From Acidobacteriota bacterium (GTDB lineage: Bacteria > Acidobacteriota > Vicinamibacteria > Vicinamibacterales > SCN-69-37): 13,822 nt of DNA. Positions within the stretch are counted from its first letter, which is position 1, and every line of letters begins with the position of its first letter. This document shows, piece after piece, positions 1 to 7,955 of the stretch. The stretch covers positions 1 to 13,822 of the forward strand of contig JANLHE010000186.1 of assembly GCA_024653875.1 (NCBI GenBank). The letters run 5' to 3'. The notes below the pieces were generated by a model, which saw only the letters and a list, made by a program, of their open reading frames with translations, ran no database searches and had not been told where the DNA came from. The position numbers were made by a program, and so were the translations under genes.

Positions 1-48
1 CCGATCGACGCACTCCTCAAGCAAGCCCGCTCAGGCCTCGCGCGCTGA
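1..48 (+). CDS. Possible 3' end of a plus-strand gene cut by the window edge
   Basis: Read in frame from base 1, this stretch encodes PIDALLKQARSGLAR followed by a TGA at 46-48, just before the palindromic repeat cluster starts at 53. A helical, basic tail ending right before an intergenic repeat is what the end of a real gene would look like, and the gene would converge on the large minus-strand gene. Only 15 codons are visible and the other plus frames are also open here, so this is a weak call. The product cannot be named. Confidence 0.35.
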   Translation, partial: PIDALLKQARSGLAR

Positions 49-52
49 TGTA

Positions 53-166
53 CGGAGGTCGCGAGCTTCAGCCCGCGACAAAGCGGCACGGGCTAAAGCC
101 CGTGCCCTCCGAAGACATGCCCGTGCCCTCCGTACAGTTCGGAGGTCGCGGGCTTCAGCCCGCGAC
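53..166. repeat. Cluster of REP-like palindromic repeats (four units)
   Basis: Three full units and one half unit of a dispersed palindrome lie here. Unit A (53-79) and unit D (140-166) start with CGGAGG and carry a stem of the type GTCGCG...CGCGAC around GCTTCAGC. Unit B (85-111) is in the opposite orientation, with GGCACGGGCT/AGCCCGTGCC arms and ending in CTCCG. Unit C (about 119-135) is a half unit in B's orientation (GCCCGTGCCCTCCGTAC). The stop codon of the large minus-strand gene lies inside unit D. The strong stems could act as a transcription terminator or mRNA-stabilising structure for genes converging here. That role is inferred; the repeat structure is seen directly. Confidence 0.85.
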
Positions 167-3100
167 GATCGGCGTCGGGCGCGCAGGTTGGGGACCCGGC
201 GGCAGCGCGGACTCCACCGTCGCGTCCGGCGGCGACACCGGCTCGGCCGTGCCGTCGACGATGACGCTGAACGTGCCCTGAAGGACCTCGGTGCCATCGA
301 AGTGCGAGCCCGTGAGCCGGAACCCAAACGTATCACCGGCCATGACCGTGACGATAGTCGAACCGGAGAAGTTGAATCCGCCCGACGGTGAAAAGCAACA
401 GTTCTGAGGCCCCAAAGCGAGCAGGGTCACAACGGACACGTCCGTGCCGCCGCGGTTGACGAACGCCTGCAGGCCGGCCCTGACCTGAAAGTACGAATGG
501 AATCCGCCCCACGACCAATCAAGGTTGACGGGTCCGTTGCCGGTGGCGACCGTCGAGAACTGCCAGGCCCCTGAATACGGTCCATCCGGAAGGGGCCCGC
601 CCTGATCGCCGTTGTGTGCGTACGTCATCTGCGGCGTGCCGTCAGCCACGCCATTGTCGGTTGTCGTCACCGTGCCGTTGCCCGAACTGGCCCATGAGGT
701 GAAGGCAGGCGCCGGGGCCGCCGGCACGGTCACGCACGCCGAGAACTCGGACGTGTTGCCTGCCGCGTCGGTCGCGGTGGCCGTCAGCACCTGGCCACCC
801 GGCACCAACTCAGTCAGCGTGAACTGGCCAGCCGCATCGCCGCTGCCGTTGGTCTGCTGGATGAACGAGCCGACAAGCCGCTCGCCGTTGCGCGAGCCGC
901 ACACGGCGCTGGCGAACACCTGGATGGTGTGATTCGCGTCGATCTGCAGGCTGTCGAACGTGTAGTCCACGGTCGTGGTGGCGCCGGCGTTCGACGCATT
1001 GGCCAACTCCGGGAAGTTCTGCTGCCCGTTTGGCCCGTTATCACCGTCGCCGACATCGTTCGCTGTCACGCCGTTCCATCCGAGGTCAATGCCGAGGTTC
1101 AGGTTGCTGTAGATCCAATTTGACAAGATCGCATTGCGTGCATCCGAGGCGGCTGGGTTGTACCCCACCATCACGCCCGTGCCGTTGTTGCGGATCGTGT
1201 TGCCATCAGTTAAGGCGGCTCCGCCCACCGAGGCACCCTCGGTGCCCTCCACAAGCCACACACCGGCCAGAATGTTGGAGGCGATCACGTTGCGGCGAAT
1301 CATCGTCCCGGAGCGATCCCCAAACAACCCTACGCCGACCCCGTTGGGGAACGTCACCGTCTGCGTCGCGTTGGTGCCGATGAAGTTGTCTTCAAGGACG
1401 TTGGGCTGGGCGCCCAGTGCGCCCTCCGAGCGGATCCCGGGGAATTGATCGTGTGCGTTGTGGCCACCGACCACATTGCTGCGCACGACGTTGTTCGGCG
1501 CGACGACGAAGATGCCGGCGTGGCAGCATCCCGGGCTGAACGGCGTGCCGCCATCAAGCAGCAGTCCGTTGCCCAGGGCCGCCGTGCCGGCGGCGTTCGT
1601 GCCGATCAAGTTACTCTCGATTCGAGTGTGGCCGTTCGCAAAGACCCCGTCACGGATGTTGCCGGAGATGACGTTGTCGTTGCCCTCGCCCGGCTGCCCG
1701 ATGGTCGCCGCGGACCCGTCCACCACGACTCCTCGTTGCCCGTTGCCTCGGGCCTGGGTGCCGGTGGGGTCGGTGCCGATGTAATTGTGGCTGATGACCG
1801 GGGACCCTGTCGTGGGTCCGGTCACGAGCACGCCGTGCGTCGTGTTGCCCGAAATCGTGTTTCGACCTGACGACATCCGACTGCCGATGACCGTGCCCGA
1901 CCCGCGGTGAACCCGGATGCCTCCAGCCGCGTTGCCCCGGTCAACGGGGCCGAAGTTCGCCCCTGTGACAGGAGCGATGTAGTCGACCGCACCCCGCCGG
2001 ATGATGGCGCCGCTTGCATCCAGGCCGATGATGTTGTGGGTAATCCATGTCGCCGTGACATCGGCCAAGCTGGCGCTCTGCTGGATGTCAATGCCCCAGC
2101 CCGGGTCGCCCACGTCGGTTGCCGGGATCGCGCCGTTGCCTGAGATCACGTTGCCGTAGATGATCGTGTTGTCAGCCCCGTCATACACGGTGATGCCGTT
2201 GTCGCCGTTGGGCAGCGCGCCGTAGCCGTTCAGGCCGGTGCCAATGTGGTTCTGACGAATTTCGTTGAGGTAGCCGCCGGCGACCAGCACGCCATCAATC
2301 ACGTTCCCGGAGATGAGATTGCTTTGCACCTTCGCGGTCGAGACGTAGTTGAACCTGACGCCGAGGCCGTTCCCCATCCCAGCGGCGGCATTCCGATCGG
2401 TGCCGATGTGGTTGAGTTCCACAACGCTCCCTGCGCCGCCGTTCATGATCACCACGCCCGCCTGGGTGGTGAACCTCGTGATCGACAGGCCGGAGATCTT
2501 CGACTTGTGCTGCAGCTCGAAGCCGTAGCCTCCCGTGCCCTGACCGTCCACCCGCACCATCGGCCAGCCGTCATACCCCGGCTGAGTCTGGCCGAGCACG
2601 GCCATCGGCGACGCCACGACCGGCAGCGGAGACGTCAGGGCGATGACCTGTTCGCCCCCGCCTGGAATATTGAACCGGACGGTGTCATGGCCCGGCGCCG
2701 AGTTGGCCAGCGTCATGACGTCGCGAAGCGAGCCAGGTCCGCCGTCGGCCGACGTGGTGACCACAAACGGGTTCGGCGTCTTCGTGATCGTGAACGTACC
2801 CGAGGGTCCCGACACCGCGGAACACCCGCCGTCCCCGACGACAGAGGTATCACCGTTCAGCGTCGTGCCGGTGATCGTGGGCACTCCAGGATTGGTCAGT
2901 GTGCCGTCAAACTCGTTGTTGGCGTAGTCGCCGGTCGAGACAGGCACCGTGATTCGGACAATATTGCCGAACGGATCCGGGTTAAGAACCGCGCCCGAGT
3001 ACCTCGAGATGGACGCCGGACCGGTGCCGCCAAGGTAGGTGACCGCCCCGGTCGATAACCAACCGCCGGCGTTCGGCGCGTTGATCGTCAGGGAAATCGA

Positions 3101-6100
3101 CGCGGTCCCTGTTCGGCCGGGGCCGCAATCCCACGAGTAGTTTCCTGACCACTCCCCGGTGAGGGCCGGCGACAGGATCGTGAACGTCGCCGAGTCGCTG
3201 CTGGCGTTGTGGTTCACGCTTCCCGCGTAGGTCGCCGTGGCCGTTGCCGTACCGGCGGCCGTATTGTTCGCGTACGTCACCGCCACCGGCTCGTTGAGGC
3301 CGCCCGCGCCCGTCACGGTCGCGGCACACACCTGTTGCGGGCCGCCCGTGTAGGGCACGCTGGCCGGACACGTCACGGTCGTCACCGTGGCGGCCTTCGT
3401 GATCGTGAAGGCGCCGGGCACATAGCTCACTGCGTAGTTGCCCACGTTGCCGCCCGACGCAAGCGCCGTCACCGGGTAGGTCGCCACGGCCTCGCCCGCC
3501 GCGCGGCTCTGCCCCAGCGTGATCCCCGGCGCATCCGCCACCAGGAAGGACGTCGTCACCGGCGACAGCGCCGGGTCCGCCGAGCCATACACCTTCGTGC
3601 CGCCGCCGGCCGTCACGGTCGCCGCCCGGGCCGTGATCGTGATCGTATTCGTGCCCGACGACGCGTCGTGATTCGCGTCGCCCGCGAAGACGCAGCTCAC
3701 GCCATAGGACCCTGCGGTAACCGGCGCCGCCGCGCCACCCGGCGTGTAGGTGACCGTGCCTGTCACACTCGCTCCACTCGGACTCGTGACCGTACACACG
3801 CTGCCATGTGACGCGCCGTCATAGGTGAACATCCCGCCCGTCGTACTGGTCGTGGTCGACGCCTTCGTAATCGTGAAGCCCGCGCCGCCATTGCTGCCGT
3901 CGTGATTCGAATCGCCGGCGTACGCCGCATTCGCCGAGGCCAGACCGGCAGTGGTGTTGCCGGAATAAGTCACCGCAAGCGTCAGGTCCAATCCGCCGGC
4001 GCCTGTGACAATTGCCGAACACACCTCCTGCGCTGACCCTGTATAGACCACACTCGCCGGACAGGTCACGGTCGTTGTGCTTGAGGCCTTCCAAATCACC
4101 AGTGTCGCGTCGTCGCTGCCGGGCTCATAAAGCGCGCCGCCCGCAAACGTGCACGTCGCGCCGTAGGTGCCGACGTTCACCGGGGCCGTGCCCGAGGTAT
4201 AGATGACGACCGCGCCGGTGAGCACCGCGCCGTCGAGGCCCGTCACGGTGCACGTTGCCGGATGCAACAGGCCGTCAAACACCGCCGTCTCGTCCCACAC
4301 GGTCATCACCACCGGGATCGCCTTGATGGCAAACGGCGCGGAGATGATTGGCATCGCCCCGGCAGCGGAGGCCGACGCCGACAACCGGTAGCCCACGCCG
4401 GCGCGTTCAATGAAGAGGCCCGCAAACGTCGCATCGCCGTTCCCGTCCGTCAGGACCGTGGTGACGCCGTTGAGGTGGCCGCCCGATGGATTGGTCGCAA
4501 TCGCCAGCGTGACCTGCACGCCCGGCGCCGGGTTGCCACCCGCCACAGCGCGCACGACGATGGGCGCCAGAGGCTGGTCGACGATCGTGGCCGTCGGCAC
4601 GAAGGGCAACAGGTACGCCAGCTCGACCATGTCCGGCGCCGGTGGGGCCGGCGGATCGGTCGGCGCCGGCGTCGCCGGCGGCTCGGGCGTCGGATCGCTC
4701 AGGTTCTCGGTGTTGATGGGGTCTGACTGGACGACCGGTGTCGGCAGATCTTCGACCGGGTTGATCTCGAACTCATCCTTCGGATCGGGATCCACGATGC
4801 GCAGGGTGATCTTCCCCGTGCCGCCCGGCTCGAGCCACAGCGTGGTGTTCGAGATGTCCGGGTTGGCCGGATCGAACGCCGTGGAATCGCCCGCCTGCTT
4901 GAACGTCGGATTGAGCACGTTCGCGACCAGCACCGTCTGGGTCTGCGATCCGAGATCGCACCCGTTCGACACGGGCGTGGTGTACGTCTTGTGCACCACG
5001 AGCTGAGTCTTGATGCCCCCAGCCGCCGCATCCTGGCGCGCCAGAAACAGATTCACGTTGAACGCGGCGGTCGTGTTCCCCGTGTTGGTGACCGTCCACG
5101 TGACGTCGGTCAGCGTCCCGTTGGAAATATCGGGGTTGGAGATATCCGGATTCGAGATATCCGGGTTCGAGATGTCGGGATTGGAAATGTCGGGATTGGA
5201 AATATCAGGGTTCGAGATGTCAGGGTTCGCCACCCGAACGTTCGAGATATCCGGATTCGAGATATCCGGGTTCGAGATGTCGGGATTGGAAATGTCGGGA
5301 TTGGAAATATCCGGGTTCGAAATGTCGGGGTTATACACCTCGGCGTTCGAGATATCCGGGTTGGAGATATCGGGATTGGAAATGTCGGGATTGGAAATGT
5401 CCGGGTTGGAGATGTCAGGGTTGAGGATCACCCGGCTTGCCAGTCCACCCGAGACGAGCGCCGGCGCTTGCGGCGCCAGGATCTCCGCCACATCCACGGC
5501 CACCTGCGTTTTCGGATCGCTCGACGTGGCGTACACGGTGCGCGTCACCATCGATCGCGGCGCCACTGTCACATCCACCGACGTGAGCAGACTGCCGCCG
5601 GCGGCCAACCCCAACTGATCGAACGACGCCTGGCCACCCACCGGCTGCGCGGCGATGGTCAGGCGGAAGTTCTTGGTCGTGTAGGTGGTGTTCTGCGCGA
5701 AGACGACGAACGCGCGCGGCACCGACGGATCGAGCGGCTTCGTGTTGCCTGGCGACCCGGCCAGCAACCCCATCGTCAAACGCGCGGAATAGACATTCTG
5801 GTTGCGCATGCCGGTTTGCCCGGGCGCGCAGGCGGCCACACCGGGCGGCGTGTAGTTCTTCCAGTTGCCGTCGCGCGGCTTCTGCACGTCGCGGTTGTCG
5901 GTCCACACGGCGTGGAACACCGGCGCGGTCGTCGAGGCCGTGTTGAACGTCCACTGGCCCGACGCGCTCTGCACAAACGCCGGCGCCGGCGCGATGTCGA
6001 TGTAGTCGCCCATGAAGGGCACGCTGCCCAGTTGGAAGAGCGGCAGGTTCGGGGCGTTGAACTGGAGCTGCTTCTCCTGCGAGGTGCCCTGCCCGCGCAG

Positions 6101-7825
6101 GTTGCCCATCAGATACTGCGACACCATCGTGGACTCGCCGAACACCGGCACGTCGCCCTTGGGCGCCTGCACGGCGCGCAAGTCGATCGTGTGGCGTTTG
6201 TTCGAGCTGAAGACCGCGTCATTTTCGTCGACGAACGCGCCAAACACCCGCGAGACGTCCTGCCGCAAGTCGTAGTACGCGATGACCAGCCGGCCGCCGG
6301 CAAACGTCATCGACGGCATCATCTGGTGGCCGGGCAGGTCGGTGCCCGCGGCGTACGAATCCACCGGCCGCGGCGTGGTCCACGGGCCACCGGCCTTGGA
6401 GGTGGCCAGCACCACGCGCGCGTCTCCGGCCGTCGGATCAGGACGCGCGGCGCCATACCCGCGTTCGGTCCACGCCAGATAGACCCGGCTCTCGTCATCG
6501 ATCGCCATCGTCGGATACGCGTTGGTGCGGAAACGATCTTCGGCCGTGCCCGAGTCGAAGGGCTTGATCGACACCAGCTCATGCACATCGCCCATGCGAT
6601 GGCTGCGCTTGAGCTTCGGCAACAGCTGGTCGGCGCGGCGGCCGGTTGGAAATTCGTGCGCACGACGCGGCTTGTCGAACGCCCTGCCGGCGCCGGCCGA
6701 GCTCACGATCATCATCGCGTCGGGTGCGGTCTCGCTCAGGCCGAACTGGCGCCACGCCACGTGCACCGCGCCAGTGCGCGGGTCAATGGCAATCGTCGCG
6801 CCCTGGTTGACCTTGTCTTCGGGACGGCTGATCTGCTGCGGTTTGGTCCACGTCGCGCCGCAGTCCTCCGAACGCGAGAGCATGATCTTCGAGGTGACGT
6901 CGGACACGCCTGCCGCATTGGTCGTGGTCGTGATGCTGGCGTAGGCCACGTACATCGTGCCGGCCAGAATCTGCTGCGACACCGTGCGGGGCTGCTGCGG
7001 CGGGCGCGGCGACTGGCCGCCGCCTTTCTTGTCCTTCCCCTTCTTGTCGTCCTTGTCGTCCTTGTCGTTTCGGTCGTCCTTGTCGCTCTTCCTGCGGTCG
7101 TTGCTGCGGCCACGAACCACCGGCGGCGCCTGGACGTTCTGGATGCGGCACACCCGGGCGCCCGCGCGCGGCACGTCCACGGCCATCCACGGCTTGTCGA
7201 GGAAGCTCGCGCCCGTCGAGCTGGCGACAATAGCGGTGGACAGGTAGGCGATAGGGTCGCCGTTTTCCTTGTTGTTGTTGTCCACGAAGCGCGACACGAA
7301 GATCGCGCTGGGTGCACCCTCGCCACGATTGAACGCGAGCCCGGAGTAATAGATCAAACCGTTGGTGCCTGGGCGCACGACGGGATCGGCGCCCGCGTGA
7401 TACGCCTTGAGCGGCGAGGCCATGCCTTCGGGCGAGGCGTCTTGCGGATAGCCGGGGAGCAACGTGCTCTGCCACCGCTCGCCGCCGTCAAAGGACTTGA
7501 ACACGCCCAGCCAGGCGTCGCCTGTTTCACCGTCGTCGAAGCTGCCGGGAATGTCCACGGTCCGGTAGTCGTTCGCGCCCGCCAGCAGATGCAACGGGTT
7601 CCTGGTGGAGGCAGCCACCGACGGCTCGTTCTGGCGCTGCAAGTACGGGTCGCCGTTTGGCAGCGCCTGGCCCGAGACCATGTTCACGTTGCGGCTCACG
7701 ACCAGTTCCATCGGTGCCTGGGCGGAAGACCGCACGTCTCCGGCACCACCGGCCAGCACAACTGCGCAGAACGCGGCGACGTACAGACGAGTACCGGACA
7801 AACGGGTAGCCATCGAATGGGCCAT
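155..7825 (-). CDS. Giant secreted multidomain protein: BNR/sialidase-like propeller, NPDIS pentapeptide array, Ig/MBG-like domains, parallel beta-helix
   Basis: Encodes about 2,556 residues. I start it at the ATG at 7825 because AAGGTG lies six bases upstream; an in-frame GTG at 7864 is less likely. Residues 1-37 form a signal peptide with a hydrophobic core and a probable cut after SAQA. Residues about 40-720 look like a sialidase-type beta-propeller with Asp-box motifs (SFDGGERW at 111, SEDCGATW at 319), interrupted by an Asp/Lys-rich insert at about 243-270. Residues 803-902 are 20 pentamers, mostly PDISN. A CARDB-like domain (about 903-1000) and a Pro-rich linker follow. Next come a Big_1-like domain (about 1075-1165), Ig-like modules with paired cysteines, and an MBG-like module containing VYGSADP (to about 1549). 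After a WSGNY-containing segment, a parallel beta-helix begins with TSADGGPGSLRD (about 1688-2270) and repeats N-x-IGT...GNG. The C-terminal beta domain is unrecognised. No LPXTG, PEP-CTERM or type IX sorting tail is visible. An extracellular adhesive or glycan-binding role is inferred; sialidase activity is not shown. Confidence 0.93.
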   Translation of the reverse strand: MAHSMATRLSGTRLYVAAFCAVVLAGGAGDVRSSAQAPMELVVSRNVNMVSGQALPNGDPYLQRQNEPSVAASTRNPLHLLAGANDYRTVDIPGSFDDGETGDAWLGVFKSFDGGERWQSTLLPGYPQDASPEGMASPLKAYHAGADPVVRPGTNGLIYYSGLAFNRGEGAPSAIFVSRFVDNNNKENGDPIAYLSTAIVASSTGASFLDKPWMAVDVPRAGARVCRIQNVQAPPVVRGRSNDRRKSDKDDRNDKDDKDDKKGKDKKGGGQSPRPPQQPRTVSQQILAGTMYVAYASITTTTNAAGVSDVTSKIMLSRSEDCGATWTKPQQISRPEDKVNQGATIAIDPRTGAVHVAWRQFGLSETAPDAMMIVSSAGAGRAFDKPRRAHEFPTGRRADQLLPKLKRSHRMGDVHELVSIKPFDSGTAEDRFRTNAYPTMAIDDESRVYLAWTERGYGAARPDPTAGDARVVLATSKAGGPWTTPRPVDSYAAGTDLPGHQMMPSMTFAGGRLVIAYYDLRQDVSRVFGAFVDENDAVFSSNKRHTIDLRAVQAPKGDVPVFGESTMVSQYLMGNLRGQGTSQEKQLQFNAPNLPLFQLGSVPFMGDYIDIAPAPAFVQSASGQWTFNTASTTAPVFHAVWTDNRDVQKPRDGNWKNYTPPGVAACAPGQTGMRNQNVYSARLTMGLLAGSPGNTKPLDPSVPRAFVVFAQNTTYTTKNFRLTIAAQPVGGQASFDQLGLAAGGSLLTSVDVTVAPRSMVTRTVYATSSDPKTQVAVDVAEILAPQAPALVSGGLASRVILNPDISNPDISNPDISNPDISNPDISNAEVYNPDISNPDISNPDISNPDISNPDISNPDISNVRVANPDISNPDISNPDISNPDISNPDISNPDISNPDISNGTLTDVTWTVTNTGNTTAAFNVNLFLARQDAAAGGIKTQLVVHKTYTTPVSNGCDLGSQTQTVLVANVLNPTFKQAGDSTAFDPANPDISNTTLWLEPGGTGKITLRIVDPDPKDEFEINPVEDLPTPVVQSDPINTENLSDPTPEPPATPAPTDPPAPPAPDMVELAYLLPFVPTATIVDQPLAPIVVRAVAGGNPAPGVQVTLAIATNPSGGHLNGVTTVLTDGNGDATFAGLFIERAGVGYRLSASASAAGAMPIISAPFAIKAIPVVMTVWDETAVFDGLLHPATCTVTGLDGAVLTGAVVIYTSGTAPVNVGTYGATCTFAGGALYEPGSDDATLVIWKASSTTTVTCPASVVYTGSAQEVCSAIVTGAGGLDLTLAVTYSGNTTAGLASANAAYAGDSNHDGSNGGAGFTITKASTTTSTTGGMFTYDGASHGSVCTVTSPSGASVTGTVTYTPGGAAAPVTAGSYGVSCVFAGDANHDASSGTNTITITARAATVTAGGGTKVYGSADPALSPVTTSFLVADAPGITLGQSRAAGEAVATYPVTALASGGNVGNYAVSYVPGAFTITKAATVTTVTCPASVPYTGGPQQVCAATVTGAGGLNEPVAVTYANNTAAGTATATATYAGSVNHNASSDSATFTILSPALTGEWSGNYSWDCGPGRTGTASISLTINAPNAGGWLSTGAVTYLGGTGPASISRYSGAVLNPDPFGNIVRITVPVSTGDYANNEFDGTLTNPGVPTITGTTLNGDTSVVGDGGCSAVSGPSGTFTITKTPNPFVVTTSADGGPGSLRDVMTLANSAPGHDTVRFNIPGGGEQVIALTSPLPVVASPMAVLGQTQPGYDGWPMVRVDGQGTGGYGFELQHKSKISGLSITRFTTQAGVVIMNGGAGSVVELNHIGTDRNAAAGMGNGLGVRFNYVSTAKVQSNLISGNVIDGVLVAGGYLNEIRQNHIGTGLNGYGALPNGDNGITVYDGADNTIIYGNVISGNGAIPATDVGDPGWGIDIQQSASLADVTATWITHNIIGLDASGAIIRRGAVDYIAPVTGANFGPVDRGNAAGGIRVHRGSGTVIGSRMSSGRNTISGNTTHGVLVTGPTTGSPVISHNYIGTDPTGTQARGNGQRGVVVDGSAATIGQPGEGNDNVISGNIRDGVFANGHTRIESNLIGTNAAGTAALGNGLLLDGGTPFSPGCCHAGIFVVAPNNVVRSNVVGGHNAHDQFPGIRSEGALGAQPNVLEDNFIGTNATQTVTFPNGVGVGLFGDRSGTMIRRNVIASNILAGVWLVEGTEGASVGGAALTDGNTIRNNGTGVMVGYNPAASDARNAILSNWIYSNLNLGIDLGWNGVTANDVGDGDNGPNGQQNFPELANASNAGATTTVDYTFDSLQIDANHTIQVFASAVCGSRNGERLVGSFIQQTNGSGDAAGQFTLTELVPGGQVLTATATDAAGNTSEFSACVTVPAAPAPAFTSWASSGNGTVTTTDNGVADGTPQMTYAHNGDQGGPLPDGPYSGAWQFSTVATGNGPVNLDWSWGGFHSYFQVRAGLQAFVNRGGTDVSVVTLLALGPQNCCFSPSGGFNFSGSTIVTVMAGDTFGFRLTGSHFDGTEVLQGTFSVIVDGTAEPVSPPDATVESALPPGPQPARPTPIVAG
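4847..4861 (-). repeat. Isolated extra copy of the PDISN unit
   Basis: This single 15-bp unit encodes PDISN in the context ANPDISNTTLWLEPGG, about 86 residues after the main array and at the end of the CARDB-like segment. It matches the array consensus at the base level (GTTCGAGATGTCCGG on the plus strand). It may be a relic of array expansion, or the motif may have a structural role at both edges of this domain. Confidence 0.8.
5120..5419 (-). repeat. Tandem array of twenty 15-bp units encoding (PDISN)n
   Basis: Twenty in-frame 15-bp units lie without interruption inside the giant gene. Eighteen encode exactly Pro-Asp-Ile-Ser-Asn. Two encode variants: VRVAN (5225-5239) and AEVYN (5330-5344). 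In protein order the blocks hold 5, 6 and 7 perfect copies, separated by the variants. Codons vary between copies (CCC/CCG/CCT, GAC/GAT, ATC/ATT, TCC/TCG, AAC/AAT) while the peptide does not. A lone extra copy occurs at 4847-4861, and a degenerate unit (RVILN) adjoins the array on the N-terminal side of the protein. The pattern resembles the period-five rungs of pentapeptide-repeat beta-helices, but the Pro in every unit is atypical for that fold. Confidence 0.95.
7043..7087 (-). repeat. 9-bp minisatellite encoding the Asp/Lys-rich insert
   Basis: Five consecutive 9-bp units on the plus strand (CTTGTCGTC twice, then CTTGTCGTT, TCGGTCGTC, CTTGTCGCT) encode Asp-Asp-Lys-like triplets on the minus strand. 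They form the core of a highly charged insert (about residues 243-270 of the giant protein) including DKDDKDDKKGKDKK. It sits in a loop between propeller strands. It is probably a disordered, length-variable surface loop; metal binding is possible but not shown. Confidence 0.8.
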
Positions 7826-7831
7826 TTGGGA

Positions 7832-7837
7832 CACCTT
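7832..7837 (-). promoter_or_regulatory. Shine-Dalgarno site that sets the start of the giant gene
   Basis: On the minus strand AAGGTG is followed by six bases (TCCCAA) and then ATG at 7825. This spacing is good for a ribosome binding site. It favours 7825 over the upstream GTG at 7864 and the next ATG at 7813, and leaves a 37-residue signal peptide. Confidence 0.6.
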
Positions 7838-7856
7838 GTCTTGAAAAGGACGCTGG

Positions 7857-7885
7857 AGTATCACCCAAACCTATTGATCTTGCAA
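7857..7885 (-). promoter_or_regulatory. Possible sigma70-type promoter for the giant gene
   Basis: On the minus strand TTGCAA (7885-7880, four of six matches to TTGACA) is followed after 17 bases by GATACT (7862-7857, four of six matches to TATAAT). Transcription would start near 7850, giving a leader of about 25 bases that includes the AAGGTG site. The region is noticeably AT-richer than its surroundings. Consensus matches are modest, so this is only a candidate. Confidence 0.35.
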
Positions 7886-7902
7886 GGACTTACAGAAATA
7901 TA

Positions 7903-7929
7903 CGGAGGGCATGGGCTTTAGCCCGTGCC
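7903..7929 (+). repeat. Single REP-like palindromic repeat between divergent genes
   Basis: CGGAGG is followed by arms GGCATGGGCT and AGCCCGTGCC around TT, the same unit as in the 53-166 cluster with one G:T-type mismatch in the stem. It lies between the divergent giant gene and yajQ, and so within the transcribed or promoter region of yajQ. Its internal ATG at 7911, preceded by GGAGG, imitates a start site in frame with yajQ. Confidence 0.85.
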
Positions 7930-7955
7930 AAACCCGCTCGGGTTACGATCAGCCC

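Noticed and set aside
155..7825. The giant protein as a true sialidase
   Set aside because: Asp-box motifs show only the propeller fold. The arginine triad and the Tyr/Glu nucleophile pair of sialidases could not be identified by eye, so no enzymatic activity is claimed.
4991..7921. A 976-codon open frame on the plus strand opposite the giant gene
   Set aside because: It is the antisense shadow of a high-GC gene. It lacks a ribosome binding site, its composition is Arg/His/Gly-rich, and its repeats are just the PDISN array read backwards. The minus frame has a signal peptide and recognisable domains.
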